The notes under the pieces: generated by a model
The model's database searches: none
What the model saw: only the letters and a program-made list of their open reading frames with translations
What the model was told of the DNA's origin: nothing
From: Archangium lipolyticum
Lineage (GTDB): Bacteria > Myxococcota > Myxococcia > Myxococcales > Myxococcaceae
DNA: 64,000 nt
Assembly (NCBI RefSeq): GCF_024623785.1
Contig: NZ_JANKBZ010000007.1
Location: 186,001-250,000, forward strand
Direction: 5' to 3'
Made by a program: the position numbers and the translations under genes
Part shown: piece after piece, positions 7,944 to 15,913 of the stretch
How the letters are laid out: each line of letters starts with the position of its first letter
Position numbering within the stretch: the first letter of the stretch is position 1

Positions 7944-8828
7944 TCAGTGGGCGACGGTGCAGACGCCTCCTCCGTTGAGGTGCGCCTGATCCACGATGCT
8001 CTGGGTGACGAACTCCTGCAGCGTCTTCACCGTGTAGGCACCCGGCTCGTAGACGACCGGCTTGCCCTGGTTGTCCCGCAGCTCGGTCCCGTCCGGGCCC
8101 CGCAGGTCCAGCAGTTTTTGTGAGGAGAGCCCCTCCGGGGTGATGACCTTCTTCGCATCCGCGGTGGCCGCGAAGGCGTCGAAGCGCAGCTGCACCCCAC
8201 GGTGCGTCCCCAGCCGGTCGTAGAACATGTGCTCGGCGTGGATGGTGACCTCCGCCTTCCCCACCGAGCCCTCCGGCACCACGATGCCCATCGTCCCGTC
8301 CGCGCCGTTGATGCAGTCCACCATGCGCGCGTCCACCGGGAACCCCATGCGGAAGCTGTAGACGCCCACTCCCTCCTTCACCGCCACGCCCTCCACCCAG
8401 TAGCTGTAGCCCCGCTCTCGCATCATCGCGAGGTCCTCCGCGGACACGCTGCCGTCGGGCAGCTTCGTGTCCTCCCTCGGCGGGCTCACCCGGAAGCCCA
8501 CGCCCCAGCGCCCCGCCGCCAGGCCCTTCAGCTCGGTGAGCGGGATGTCCCCCTTCTGCACGTCCACCAGCACGTGCTCGCTCGACGCGCGCTTCTCCCC
8601 CGCGGCCGACGTGAGCGTGAAGTCCCCCAGTGACACCAGGTACTTCGTGAACTGCACGGACCAGCCATCCTGGAAGAGGTGGCTCGGGTAGCCGCGCTGC
8701 GTGCCGTCCCCGCCACTCATCGTCACCTGCACGTCCCCCTCGGCCACGGGCTCACATCCCGCCCCCGCCAGGGCCAGTGCCACGAGCGCCGCGCGCCACG
8801 TCCGGGTTCTCCATGATCCGATGTGCAT
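7944..8828 (-). CDS. Lipoprotein of unknown function, divergent from a TonB-dependent receptor
   Basis: This 294-residue protein has a lipoprotein signal peptide (ALALAGAGC). The mature part contains GWSVQFTKYLVSLGDFTL and several His residues (EHVLV, TIHAEHMFYDR, ending VCTVAH). The GW.V.[FL]....V.LG pattern recurs in the lipoprotein encoded just after the receptor (11447-12274), suggesting related periplasmic partners. I use the ATG at 8828 because it gives a clean signal peptide. It shares its upstream region, which contains a 7-1-7 inverted repeat (8845-8859), with the receptor gene. A cargo-binding or surface accessory role in metal uptake is inferred from context only. Confidence 0.7.
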   Translation of the reverse strand: MHIGSWRTRTWRAALVALALAGAGCEPVAEGDVQVTMSGGDGTQRGYPSHLFQDGWSVQFTKYLVSLGDFTLTSAAGEKRASSEHVLVDVQKGDIPLTELKGLAAGRWGVGFRVSPPREDTKLPDGSVSAEDLAMMRERGYSYWVEGVAVKEGVGVYSFRMGFPVDARMVDCINGADGTMGIVVPEGSVGKAEVTIHAEHMFYDRLGTHRGVQLRFDAFAATADAKKVITPEGLSSQKLLDLRGPDGTELRDNQGKPVVYEPGAYTVKTLQEFVTQSIVDQAHLNGGGVCTVAH

Positions 8829-8844
8829 GCAATCAAGGAGTAGA

Positions 8845-8859
8845 TGCAACGGTGTTGCG
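8845..8859. promoter_or_regulatory. Fur-family-like operator, site 1
   Basis: TGCAACGGTGTTGCG is a 7-1-7 imperfect inverted repeat located between the divergent lipoprotein (ATG at 8828) and receptor (ATG at 8895) genes. It is the first of four related sites in this locus. A neighbouring half-site (ATGCAATCAAG, 8827-8837) is identical to the left half of site 4. Binding of a metal-responsive regulator is inferred. Confidence 0.55.
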
Positions 8860-8894
8860 AGTCAAGGGTGGGGTGGTGTATCTCGCGGTCACCC

Positions 8895-11450
8895 ATGTGG
8901 ATTTCCTGTCTGGTGCTCTGCCTGCTGGGCGCCGCGGCCGATGTGCCAGTGACTCCCCCTGTGCCCCTGGAGGCCGCTCCCCCGGTGATGCCCGCGGACG
9001 CGCCCCCTCTGGCTGCCCCCGCCACCGTGCTCCTGCGCCTCACCATCGACGCGCAGGGCGAGGTGTCCCACGTGGAGGTCCGTGAGTCGGCCGGGGTTTC
9101 GTTCGACCGCGCCGCCATGGCCGCCGCCGTTCGCTGGCGCTTTCAGCCCGCTCGGCGCGGCGAGGTGCCCCTGGAGGTCCAGGCGGATGTGCCTGTGACT
9201 TTCACGCCTCCTGAACCGGTGGCCGGCGTTGCGCACGGGGATGACCCTCACCCCAGCCCTCTCCCAGAGGGAGAGGGGGCGGACACGGCGGGGAGTACGG
9301 GCGCGGATACCCTCACCCCGACCCTCTCCCGGAGGGAGAGGGAGGAGGGGGGGCCTTCGTTCGCCACCACCGTTCGCGGTCAGACGTCCGCTCCTCCTCC
9401 CGCCGCCGTCGGTGACTTTCATATCCCCGTGGGGCAACTCGCGGATGTTCCTCGTAACTCCGCCTCCGATCTCATGTTGTTGGCCCCCGGTGTCATGCTC
9501 GCCAACCACGGCGGCGAGGGCCATGCGGACACCATCTTCATCCGTGGCTTCGACGCCGGTGAGGGCAAGGACGTCGAGTTCCGTCTCAATGGTGTCCCCC
9601 TCAATGAGGTGTCCCATGCCCATGGTCATGGTTACGCGGACACCTATTTCATCATCCCCGAATTGGTGGATTCGCTGCGCGTCACCGAGGGGCCCTATGA
9701 CCCCTCCCAGGGTGATTTCGGCGTGGCAGGTACCGTGGAGTACCAGCTGGGTTTGAAGCGCCGTGGACTGACCGCGTCCGCCAGCTATGGCAGCTTCGCC
9801 TCGCGCCGGTTGTCCCTGGTTTGGGGGCCTCCCGAGTCCAGTGAGGCCACCTTCGTGGGCCTGCTGCTGCGCCAGGGACATGGTTTCGGACCCAACCGCG
9901 CCTACGCCAACGCGGGCGCCATGGCCCAGGTGGAGTTCCGCGTGGGCGACGAGACGCGGCTCCGCCTCTTTGGCGCCAGCTACGCCGCGCGTTTCTCCTC
10001 GGCGGGCGTCGTCCGCGAGACGGACGTGGTGGACGGGCGCATGCCCTGCGCGGCCGACGCGGACGCCCAGTTCTTCTGTCTCTACGACCCGAACCAGGGC
10101 GGCGCCGGACAGCGCCACCTCGTCTCCGCCGAGCTGCAGTCGCGGCTGCGCCGGGGCGGGCGTTTCGTGCAGCAGGGCTTCGTCGTGCTGCGGCAGATGC
10201 GCATCCGCGACAACTTCACCGGCTTCCTCAATGACGAGCCCCCCATCGGCGAGCAGCAGCGCGGCGACAACAACGAGCAGTACTACCGAGGCACCACCCT
10301 GGGCCTGCGCGGGCGCTATACGCCGGGGCTCACCTGGCTGAAGCAGCCGCAACCGCTGGAGCTGGGCTACGTGGCCCGCTTCGACGATGTCCTCACCCGC
10401 GCCCGGCGCCTGCGCGACCACGGCGGCGCTCCCTACCGCACCCTCTTCGACAACCAGGTGCGCACCACCAACCTGGGCGCCTACGCCTCTCTCCGGCTCG
10501 CTCCGCTCTCCTGGCTCACCCTGAGGGGTGGCCTGCGCTTCGACACCTTCCTCTTCGGCGTGGAGGACCAGAACCGGCCCGCCTCCGACAGGCAGGGCAC
10601 GCGCATTCCCGAGGAGTCCGTCGAGGCCTATGGCTTCTTCGCCAGCCCCCGCGCCTCCGCCGAGGTGCGGCTGTCTCCCCACCTCACCTGGCTCACCAGC
10701 GCGGGTCTGGGCGCGCGCTCCAGCGACGCCGCGGCGCTCTCCGACGCGGAGCTCGCTCCCTACGCCCGGGTGACGTCCGCCGAGACGGGCCTGGGTTGGA
10801 AGCTGGGCGGGGAAGGGCGGCCGTACTCGCTGGAGGCTCGCGGGGCCGTGTTCGCCACCCGTGTCTCGCAGGACCTCGTCTTCGACGAGACGGCCGGCCG
10901 CAACCAGCCCGTGGGCCCCTCGCAGCGGCTGGGCGCCTTCGCCTCCTCGCGCTTCACCCTCGAGGAACGCTTGGATGTCCAGGCCAGTGTCGCCTGGGCT
11001 CGCGCCACGCTGCCCCTGCCGGGTGCCTCGCCGTGGAAGCCGTGGGAGGGCACCGTCATGCCCTACATCCCCCAGCTCCTCGGCCGGCTCGATGCCTCCG
11101 TGCGCGGCGACGTCTCCATCGCCGGGGTGCCGGTGGGATGGAACCTGGCGCTGGGGCACAGCGCCATCGGACCCAAGCCGCTGCCGCTCGACCGCTACAG
11201 CGACCCCATCTTCCTCTTCGACGTGGCGGCTCGGGCCCGGTGGAACTGGATGGAGCTCGGTGTGTCCGTGACGAACCTGTTGGACGCGCGCTGGCGCGAG
11301 GCCGAGTTCAACTACGTCTCCAATTTCCGCGGCCCGGACGCGCCGGCCTCTCTCATGGCCACGCGCCACTTCTCCGCGGGAGCCCCTCGCACCTTCCAGG
11401 GCACTCTCACCGTCTACCTGGACTTCGAACAGGAGGAGCCACAGCCATGA
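8895..11450 (+). CDS. TonB-dependent receptor with N-terminal TonB_C-like domain and repeat-derived linker
   Basis: This 851-residue outer-membrane receptor has a signal peptide (ISCLVLCLLGAAA). Residues about 37-105 form a TonB C-terminal-like domain (LRLTIDAQGEVSHVEVRES...AAVRWRFQPAR). A Pro/Glu-rich linker (about 117-155) is translated from two dispersed palindromic repeats. The plug begins near 160 (SASDLMLLAPGVMLANHG, DTIFIRGFDAGEG), with a His-rich HAHGHGYADTYF from residue 241, followed by a beta-barrel ending in an aromatic strand (TLTVYLDFEQEE). The start at 8895 is chosen for the signal peptide; an ATG at 8844 with AAGGAG close by is possible but would put operator site 1 inside the gene. 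The substrate is unknown; the His cluster and neighbours suggest a metal or metal complex. Confidence 0.85.
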   Translation: MWISCLVLCLLGAAADVPVTPPVPLEAAPPVMPADAPPLAAPATVLLRLTIDAQGEVSHVEVRESAGVSFDRAAMAAAVRWRFQPARRGEVPLEVQADVPVTFTPPEPVAGVAHGDDPHPSPLPEGEGADTAGSTGADTLTPTLSRREREEGGPSFATTVRGQTSAPPPAAVGDFHIPVGQLADVPRNSASDLMLLAPGVMLANHGGEGHADTIFIRGFDAGEGKDVEFRLNGVPLNEVSHAHGHGYADTYFIIPELVDSLRVTEGPYDPSQGDFGVAGTVEYQLGLKRRGLTASASYGSFASRRLSLVWGPPESSEATFVGLLLRQGHGFGPNRAYANAGAMAQVEFRVGDETRLRLFGASYAARFSSAGVVRETDVVDGRMPCAADADAQFFCLYDPNQGGAGQRHLVSAELQSRLRRGGRFVQQGFVVLRQMRIRDNFTGFLNDEPPIGEQQRGDNNEQYYRGTTLGLRGRYTPGLTWLKQPQPLELGYVARFDDVLTRARRLRDHGGAPYRTLFDNQVRTTNLGAYASLRLAPLSWLTLRGGLRFDTFLFGVEDQNRPASDRQGTRIPEESVEAYGFFASPRASAEVRLSPHLTWLTSAGLGARSSDAAALSDAELAPYARVTSAETGLGWKLGGEGRPYSLEARGAVFATRVSQDLVFDETAGRNQPVGPSQRLGAFASSRFTLEERLDVQASVAWARATLPLPGASPWKPWEGTVMPYIPQLLGRLDASVRGDVSIAGVPVGWNLALGHSAIGPKPLPLDRYSDPIFLFDVAARARWNWMELGVSVTNLLDARWREAEFNYVSNFRGPDAPASLMATRHFSAGAPRTFQGTLTVYLDFEQEEPQP
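9244..9277. repeat. Dispersed palindromic repeat, copy 1 (inside the receptor gene)
   Basis: A 34-bp element starting ACCCTCACCCCAGCCCTCTC and ending in GGGAGAGGG, with CCCTCTCCC/GGGAGAGGG arms able to form a hairpin. It lies in frame in the receptor linker and differs slightly from copies 2 and 3. Confidence 0.8.
9309..9342. repeat. Dispersed palindromic repeat, copy 2 (inside the receptor gene)
   Basis: A 34-bp element starting ACCCTCACCCCGACCCTCTC, identical to the intergenic copy at 19755-19788. It is in frame and encodes TLTPTLSRRERE in the receptor. Its spacing from copy 1 (about 31 bp) suggests a paired, REPIN-like unit. Confidence 0.8.
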
Positions 11451-12274
11451 CTTCCCCCCTCCGCACCACGCGCCGGGCCTTCACCACCCTGCTCGGGGCC
11501 TCGCTGCTCGGCGGCGTCCAGGCCTGCGGGTTGTCCGGCACCGGTGGCCGGAGCATCACCTTCCGCATGGGCCTTCGCACCGCGCGTGCTCCTGGCGAGA
11601 CGGCTCCCGGCCACTTCACCACCGATACCGGCTGGCGGGTGGAGCTGTCGTCCGCGCGCATGGTGCTCGGCCCCATCTACCTCTTCGAGAACCCCTCGCC
11701 CCTTCAGCCGACCGTCACGGGCCACTGGCTGCGCCGCATGGGCGAGGTGCTCGTCCCCAGCGCGCACGCGCACGACTCCTTCTTCTCGGGCGGCCGGGTG
11801 CTGGGCGAGTGGGACCGGGAGGTGGTGTTCGATCTGCTCGCGGAGGGTGGTGCGACGCGCGTGCTCGGCCGCTCGCCGGGGATCGCCGGTGTGGCGCGCT
11901 CCTTCTCGCTGCTGCTCCAGCCTCCATCGCGAGCCCTGGGCGCGGAGGCGGCGCCGCTCGAGGGCCGCTCGGTGGTGTTGGCGGGCACGGCCTCGCGCGA
12001 GGGGCACACCGTGTCCTTCCGGGCCGCCCTGGACTTCCCCCCGCCGGTGGAGCTGCAGCGGGTGGACTTCGTCCCCATGGAGGTGGAGCTGGACGACGAG
12101 GGCCTCTTCGTCGTGGAGCTCCAGCCCCACCGCTGGTTCGAGGGCACGCTCTTCGAGCGGCTGGAGGTACCGGCCAGCGGGGCGGCGGTGACGGTGCCCC
12201 CGGAGAGCCAGGTGCACCGCGCGCTGCTCGTCAACGTGCGGCGGCACACCGCCTTCTCCGCCGCCTGGGAGTGA
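11447..12274 (+). CDS. Tat-type lipoprotein, partner of the TonB-dependent receptor
   Basis: This 275-residue protein overlaps the receptor stop by 4 nt (ATGA) and must be co-translated with it. The leader contains a twin-Arg stretch (RTTRRAFTTLLGASLLGG) and a lipobox (VQAC), so export may be via Tat with lipidation. The mature part has TDTGWRVELSSARMVLGPIY, recalling the lipoprotein at 7944-8828, and a His cluster in PSAHAHDSFF. Family not recognised. Tight coupling to the receptor suggests a periplasmic substrate carrier or surface subunit. It converges with the next gene only 5 bp away. Confidence 0.7.
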   Translation: MTSPLRTTRRAFTTLLGASLLGGVQACGLSGTGGRSITFRMGLRTARAPGETAPGHFTTDTGWRVELSSARMVLGPIYLFENPSPLQPTVTGHWLRRMGEVLVPSAHAHDSFFSGGRVLGEWDREVVFDLLAEGGATRVLGRSPGIAGVARSFSLLLQPPSRALGAEAAPLEGRSVVLAGTASREGHTVSFRAALDFPPPVELQRVDFVPMEVELDDEGLFVVELQPHRWFEGTLFERLEVPASGAAVTVPPESQVHRALLVNVRRHTAFSAAWE

Positions 12275-12279
12275 GCGGG

Positions 12280-13515
12280 CTACTTCGCGTACCGCTCCAG
12301 GACGAATTCGAGCGTCGAGGCGTCGGTGGGCCCGAAGCGCATCATGTAGCTGCGGACCCCCATCGCGGCGGTGAAGCGCGCCCGGTGGGTGATGCCAGCG
12401 CAGGCCGGGGGCGTGGCCTGGTAGTCCACGGGGACCTCGACTCCGTCCAGGTCATCGTAGGCACCCACCTGGACTCCCTGGTTGAGGTACAGCACGACGT
12501 CCTCGTCCAGGGTGGGCTTGGACACGAACTCCGTGTAGCCCTCGCGGGGGCCCTCACCCGGGAGTGTCAGCCGGTAGCGGATGTGGCCCTCGTCCGTCGG
12601 GGGCGGGAACCCGAAGGGCGGGCGGGCTGTGGCGGCCGTGACGGGCCGTGCCGAGCCGATGAAGGTATGGGAGCAGGCGTGCTCGAGGTTGCCGTCGCGC
12701 TTGCCGGTCGTGAAGTCCAGCTTTCCATCACCCAGGACGGCGGTGGCATCGAGCCGGTTGCCCACGGCGGCGCTCCTCAGCGCGGAGAGATCCAGCGTGT
12801 ACGCGGACTCCTCCTCCAGCGGCGGTCCTCCCTCCTCGGGGGCGGAGACGAGCACGGTCAACGTGAGGCCATCGGAGGTCCACTGTCCCGTCAGGGTGCG
12901 CGGCGGGATGCTGGAGTCGGTACGGTTCACCAGGGTCACCTGCGCGAAGGCCGGATTCATGGCCTCGGTGAACGTCACGGTGAGCGTCTTGCGGAAGTAC
13001 GTACCCGGGCGGCTCGCCGAGTCGTCGTAATACATCTCCACGGGGTAGACATCCCGGGTCCCCTCCGCCGGGCTCGCGGAGGCCACGGCCGGGCGGGGGC
13101 GGTCCGAGGAGGTGCGGAAGTCCAGCCGCCCGTCGCCCAGGAAGGCCGTGCCGTCCAGCGCGTTGCCAGCCACGTCCCGGAAGCCCTTCAGCTCGATGGC
13201 GTAGGCGTCGTCATGGCGGATGCTCGTGACGGGCACCTTCAGCGTCCTGTCCGACCAGGTGGCGGCGCCGAGCGTCAGCCCTTCCGACGGCACCAGGGTG
13301 CCCGCCTCCGGGTCCATGGGCTCACTGAAGGTGATGGACACCTCGGTGGTGGCACCCGGAAGCAGTCCCTCCGCACGCTCGGCGGGAGCGGTGGCCGTCA
13401 CCGTGGGGGCCTGGGTGTCCGCCGGGGACGGGCCGGGGGAAGGGGGAGCGTCGTTGCAGGCCGTCAGGGCCAGGGCACAGGCGGTGAGCAGGGCATTGCC
13501 AGGGAAGGAGCGCAT
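12280..13515 (-). CDS. Lipoprotein with SbsA-type Ig-like repeats and C-terminal HxCxH domain
   Basis: This 411-residue protein has a lipobox (ALTAC). Residues about 35-275 contain two Ig-like (SbsA/Big_5) units, each opening with ITFSEPMD or VTFTEAMN and ending GDGRLDF or GDGKLDF. The last 130 residues form the HxCxH domain found in three neighbouring genes: HACSH at 279-283, then GHIRYRLTLPG, then a Cys in PPACAG, ending MMRFGPTDASTLEFV. The Ig repeats would hold the metal-site domain away from the membrane. GAGG precedes the ATG. No operator was seen directly upstream, unlike its paralogues. Confidence 0.75.
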   Translation of the reverse strand: MRSFPGNALLTACALALTACNDAPPSPGPSPADTQAPTVTATAPAERAEGLLPGATTEVSITFSEPMDPEAGTLVPSEGLTLGAATWSDRTLKVPVTSIRHDDAYAIELKGFRDVAGNALDGTAFLGDGRLDFRTSSDRPRPAVASASPAEGTRDVYPVEMYYDDSASRPGTYFRKTLTVTFTEAMNPAFAQVTLVNRTDSSIPPRTLTGQWTSDGLTLTVLVSAPEEGGPPLEEESAYTLDLSALRSAAVGNRLDATAVLGDGKLDFTTGKRDGNLEHACSHTFIGSARPVTAATARPPFGFPPPTDEGHIRYRLTLPGEGPREGYTEFVSKPTLDEDVVLYLNQGVQVGAYDDLDGVEVPVDYQATPPACAGITHRARFTAAMGVRSYMMRFGPTDASTLEFVLERYAK

Positions 13516-13608
13516 CGTTCGGGATTCCTCGCGGGAAATGACACCGGGGCAGCCTCGGAGTGAGGCCGCCCCGGCTCGCGGGCACTCGCCCGCTACTTCA
13601 GGTTGTGA

Positions 13609-14340
13609 CTAGTTCGTCAGCGAGCCGTTGCAGTTCTCGTCCACGCTGTTGCCGGTGATCTCCGCGGCCGAGGGGTTGATGCTGGCGTTCGTGTCGTTGC
13701 AGTCGTAGCGCTGGGTGATGTAGCCGGCCGGCGGCACGCACGCGGTGAGCACGGAGACGCTGCTGTTGCCCCAGGCGTCACCATCCGAGTCCTGGTAGTA
13801 GCGGACGGTGTAGTCCTCCACGCGCTCGGCGACCACGCCCACCAGGTTGCCCGACGCGGGCCCCAGCACCACCTGATACGCGGTGGTGGTGCTGCTCAGG
13901 TTGTACACGGCCACCTTCGTCAGCGAGCAGCCGCTCACGGAGTGGGTGAGGGCGGCGCTGAGCGTGTTGCCCGCGCTGTCCTTCACCGTGATGGCGGTGT
14001 TCTGCGTCAGGTAGAAGGCCCAGGAGCCCGCGGTGGCCGGCTGGAACTTCACCGTGCCCGCGGCGCTGGCCGGCAGCGTCACGTCGAACTGCTTGTGGGC
14101 GGTGCTGATGCCCGGCGTCGCGGCGGTGAGGCCGCTCGTCGCCGTCACGCTCACGTGATCCGCGCTGTTGGTCGAGTGCGCGCAGGAGTGCGAGGTGATG
14201 CCGGAGCCGAGCGCCGTGCAGCCGGCCTCCAGCTCCTGCTCCTGCTGCGAGGTGCCCTGCTCCTCCTCCAGGCCCGGGCCGCAGGCCGCGAGCGACAGGC
14301 CCATGAGCGCACCGCAGATGTTCCGCATCGTCATCTTCAT
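13609..14340 (-). CDS. Lipoprotein with HxCxH domain and MopE-type metal-binding motif
   Basis: This 243-residue protein has a lipobox (SLAAC). The HxCxH domain starts with HSCAH at residues 51-55, followed by STAHKQFDVTLPA and a later Cys in SGCSLTK. The C-terminal 60 residues are a MopE-type repeat: YYQDSDGDAWGN, then C..PAGYI, YDCNDTNASINP and ENCNG. MopE repeats bind metal (copper in methanotroph MopE, from established knowledge). Two putative metal-binding modules on one lipoprotein support a metal-handling role for the cluster. The ATG at 14340 has AGAGGA upstream. Operator site 2 (14429-14443) lies about 90 bp upstream. Confidence 0.8.
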   Translation of the reverse strand: MKMTMRNICGALMGLSLAACGPGLEEEQGTSQQEQELEAGCTALGSGITSHSCAHSTNSADHVSVTATSGLTAATPGISTAHKQFDVTLPASAAGTVKFQPATAGSWAFYLTQNTAITVKDSAGNTLSAALTHSVSGCSLTKVAVYNLSSTTTAYQVVLGPASGNLVGVVAERVEDYTVRYYQDSDGDAWGNSSVSVLTACVPPAGYITQRYDCNDTNASINPSAAEITGNSVDENCNGSLTN

Positions 14341-14428
14341 GATTGGTCCTCTTCAGGGTGTACCGGGAGCGGCGCGGAGCCTTGCACCGCCACCGCGCGC
14401 TCCTCGGCGCCTCCACTGATGACGCATG

Positions 14429-14443
14429 TGCAACTGAGTTGCA
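14429..14443. promoter_or_regulatory. Fur-family-like operator, site 2 (perfect 7-1-7)
   Basis: TGCAACTGAGTTGCA is a perfect inverted repeat with seven-base arms and one central base, about 90 bp upstream of the MopE/HxCxH lipoprotein gene and just past the stop of the gene behind it. It is the best match to the locus consensus TGCAAYNNNRTTGCA. Confidence 0.65.
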
Positions 14444-14471
14444 ATAGCCGTCTGGCTCTTCGCCGCGCCGG

Positions 14472-15134
14472 TCACTGCAGGTGTTCGATGACCACACCCA
14501 GCTCGGGCAGGGAGGAGGGGCCGAACGTGACGGTGTATTGCACCTTGTCCGTCAGCTCGTAGCCCACCATGCCCACCAGACCGCCCTGGCACACCCCATC
14601 GCGGATGTCCGGGGGAATGGGCGCGGTGGCCACCGGCTGTAGGACCTTCGTTCCCTCACGCACGGTGACGGGGACGCTGGCGTCGCTCAGGTAGACGACG
14701 AAGTCGCCCGTGGCGTAGCCCTTGAAGTTGAAGGTGCCCACGTACTGCCCGTCTTCCGGGCGCAGCTTCACCGTGTAGTACGTGTGGAAGGAGTCCACCC
14801 GGGGCTGCCGGTCCAGGGACGCCGTCACCACCGCGAAGGGCCCGTTGGTGACGTGCCAGCACGCGTGCTGGCCGTTGTCACCGAAGTCGAACCCATCCCT
14901 CGGGACGTAGAACGGATCCTTCTCGCACGACAGGCCCTGTTTCGACGCCAGGTAGCCGCGATCACAGTGGCACCAGTCGCCCGTGGCCTCGCGGTGGATG
15001 TGGCCGTTGGGCGCGCACGGGTCCGTCTGCTCCTGGGTCGGCGGCGGTTCGGTCTCGGGCCCGGAGGGGGTGCCACAGGCGGCGAATACCACCGCGCAGG
15101 CGGCCCGCACGAGGAAGCGTTGGGTCGATCGCAT
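14472..15134 (-). CDS. Lipoprotein with HxCxH domain
   Basis: This 220-residue protein has a lipobox (VFAAC). An N-terminal Cys-rich segment (PCAPNGHIHREATGDWCHCD...LSCEKD) looks like a small disulphide or metal module. The HxCxH domain begins with HACWH at residues 90-94, then SFHTYYTVKLRP, GTFNFKGYATGDFVVYL, a Cys in DGVCQG, and ends YTVTFGPSSLPELGVVI. Its layout is closest to the 15269-15847 protein. Operator site 3 (15167-15181) lies 33 bp upstream of the ATG, where a repressor would block the promoter. Family not recognised. Confidence 0.75.
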   Translation of the reverse strand: MRSTQRFLVRAACAVVFAACGTPSGPETEPPPTQEQTDPCAPNGHIHREATGDWCHCDRGYLASKQGLSCEKDPFYVPRDGFDFGDNGQHACWHVTNGPFAVVTASLDRQPRVDSFHTYYTVKLRPEDGQYVGTFNFKGYATGDFVVYLSDASVPVTVREGTKVLQPVATAPIPPDIRDGVCQGGLVGMVGYELTDKVQYTVTFGPSSLPELGVVIEHLQ

Positions 15135-15166
15135 GACGGATTTCCTACATGTACGGGCGTATCAAA

Positions 15167-15181
15167 TGCAACTAGGATGCA
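15167..15181. promoter_or_regulatory. Fur-family-like operator, site 3
   Basis: TGCAACTAGGATGCA keeps the 15-bp geometry of the other sites, with its left arm identical to site 2. It sits 33 bp before the start of the 14472-15134 lipoprotein gene. Confidence 0.55.
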
Positions 15182-15268
15182 GATGTGTCACGAAAGGACA
15201 TGAAATGGCGGGGACCGCGGGCGCACTGGCCCACGGTCCCCGGCTGGGCCCTGGGGCCCGGGGAGGAA

Positions 15269-15847
15269 TCACTCCTCGTGGTGGTGGGCGGCTTCCTCGA
15301 CGATGAGGGTGAACTGGGAGTTGCTCTGCTTGAGCGTCTGGAACTCGATGCGGTACTCCACGCCGGCCTCGAGGTCCGCGACGATGCCGGTGCGCAGGAC
15401 GCCGCACACGTCCGTGGGCACCTGGTAGCGGCACTCACGGCCCACCTCGGTGGTGCCGTTGAAGATGCGCAGGTTGGGGTAGCGCGACATCAGGAAGGCG
15501 AACTCGCCGGACTCCTCCGGGATGAAGTTGACCGCGCCGCCCCAGCCGCAGCTGGAGGTCTTCGCCGGCAGGGTGATGACGTAGCCGGTGTGCGGCAGGT
15601 TGACGTCCACGAAGGGAACCGTTCCCAGCGCGGCGGCCGTCACGTTCTGGAAGGGACCGAACTCCGCGTGGATGCACGCATGCTCGGCCACCTCGGCGAG
15701 CTCCGCCGTCTCGGTGCAGGCGGCGAGCAGGCCGCTCTCCTGGGTCTCCAGCTCGCTCTGCACGGGCTCCGCCTCCGTCCCGCCGCAGGCGGCGAGCAGC
15801 AGTGACACGCTCGAGATGAGCAGGCTCTTCTTGAACAGGTTCTTCAT
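15269..15847 (-). CDS. Lipoprotein with HxCxH domain and His-rich tail
   Basis: This 192-residue protein is almost entirely one HxCxH domain after a lipobox (LLAAC). HACIH is at residues 56-60, followed by LPHTGYVITLPA, a strand-rich middle (GAVNFIPEESGEFAFLM), a Cys in TDVCGV, and YRIEF. It ends in AAHHHEE, a further likely metal ligand cluster. Being the simplest member, it defines the domain boundaries (about 125 residues). AAGGAGA precedes the ATG at 15847, and the longest operator (site 4) lies about 70 bp upstream. Metal binding is inferred from the ligands; no family assignment can be made. Confidence 0.75.
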   Translation of the reverse strand: MKNLFKKSLLISSVSLLLAACGGTEAEPVQSELETQESGLLAACTETAELAEVAEHACIHAEFGPFQNVTAAALGTVPFVDVNLPHTGYVITLPAKTSSCGWGGAVNFIPEESGEFAFLMSRYPNLRIFNGTTEVGRECRYQVPTDVCGVLRTGIVADLEAGVEYRIEFQTLKQSNSQFTLIVEEAAHHHEE

Positions 15848-15913
15848 GGTGTGACTTCTCCTTGGTTGGGGGGTGAGCTGCCTGGTGCGGACGGAAATGT
15901 GCCACGTGGATTC

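Noticed and set aside
9244-9342. CRISPR-like repeat pair
   Set aside because: Only two imperfect units with a third identical copy 10 kb away between other genes, and no cas genes; dispersed palindromic elements fit better.
8889-11369. An 826-codon minus-strand frame opposite the TonB-dependent receptor
   Set aside because: The receptor on the plus strand has clear domains; the opposite frame has none and is a GC-bias shadow.
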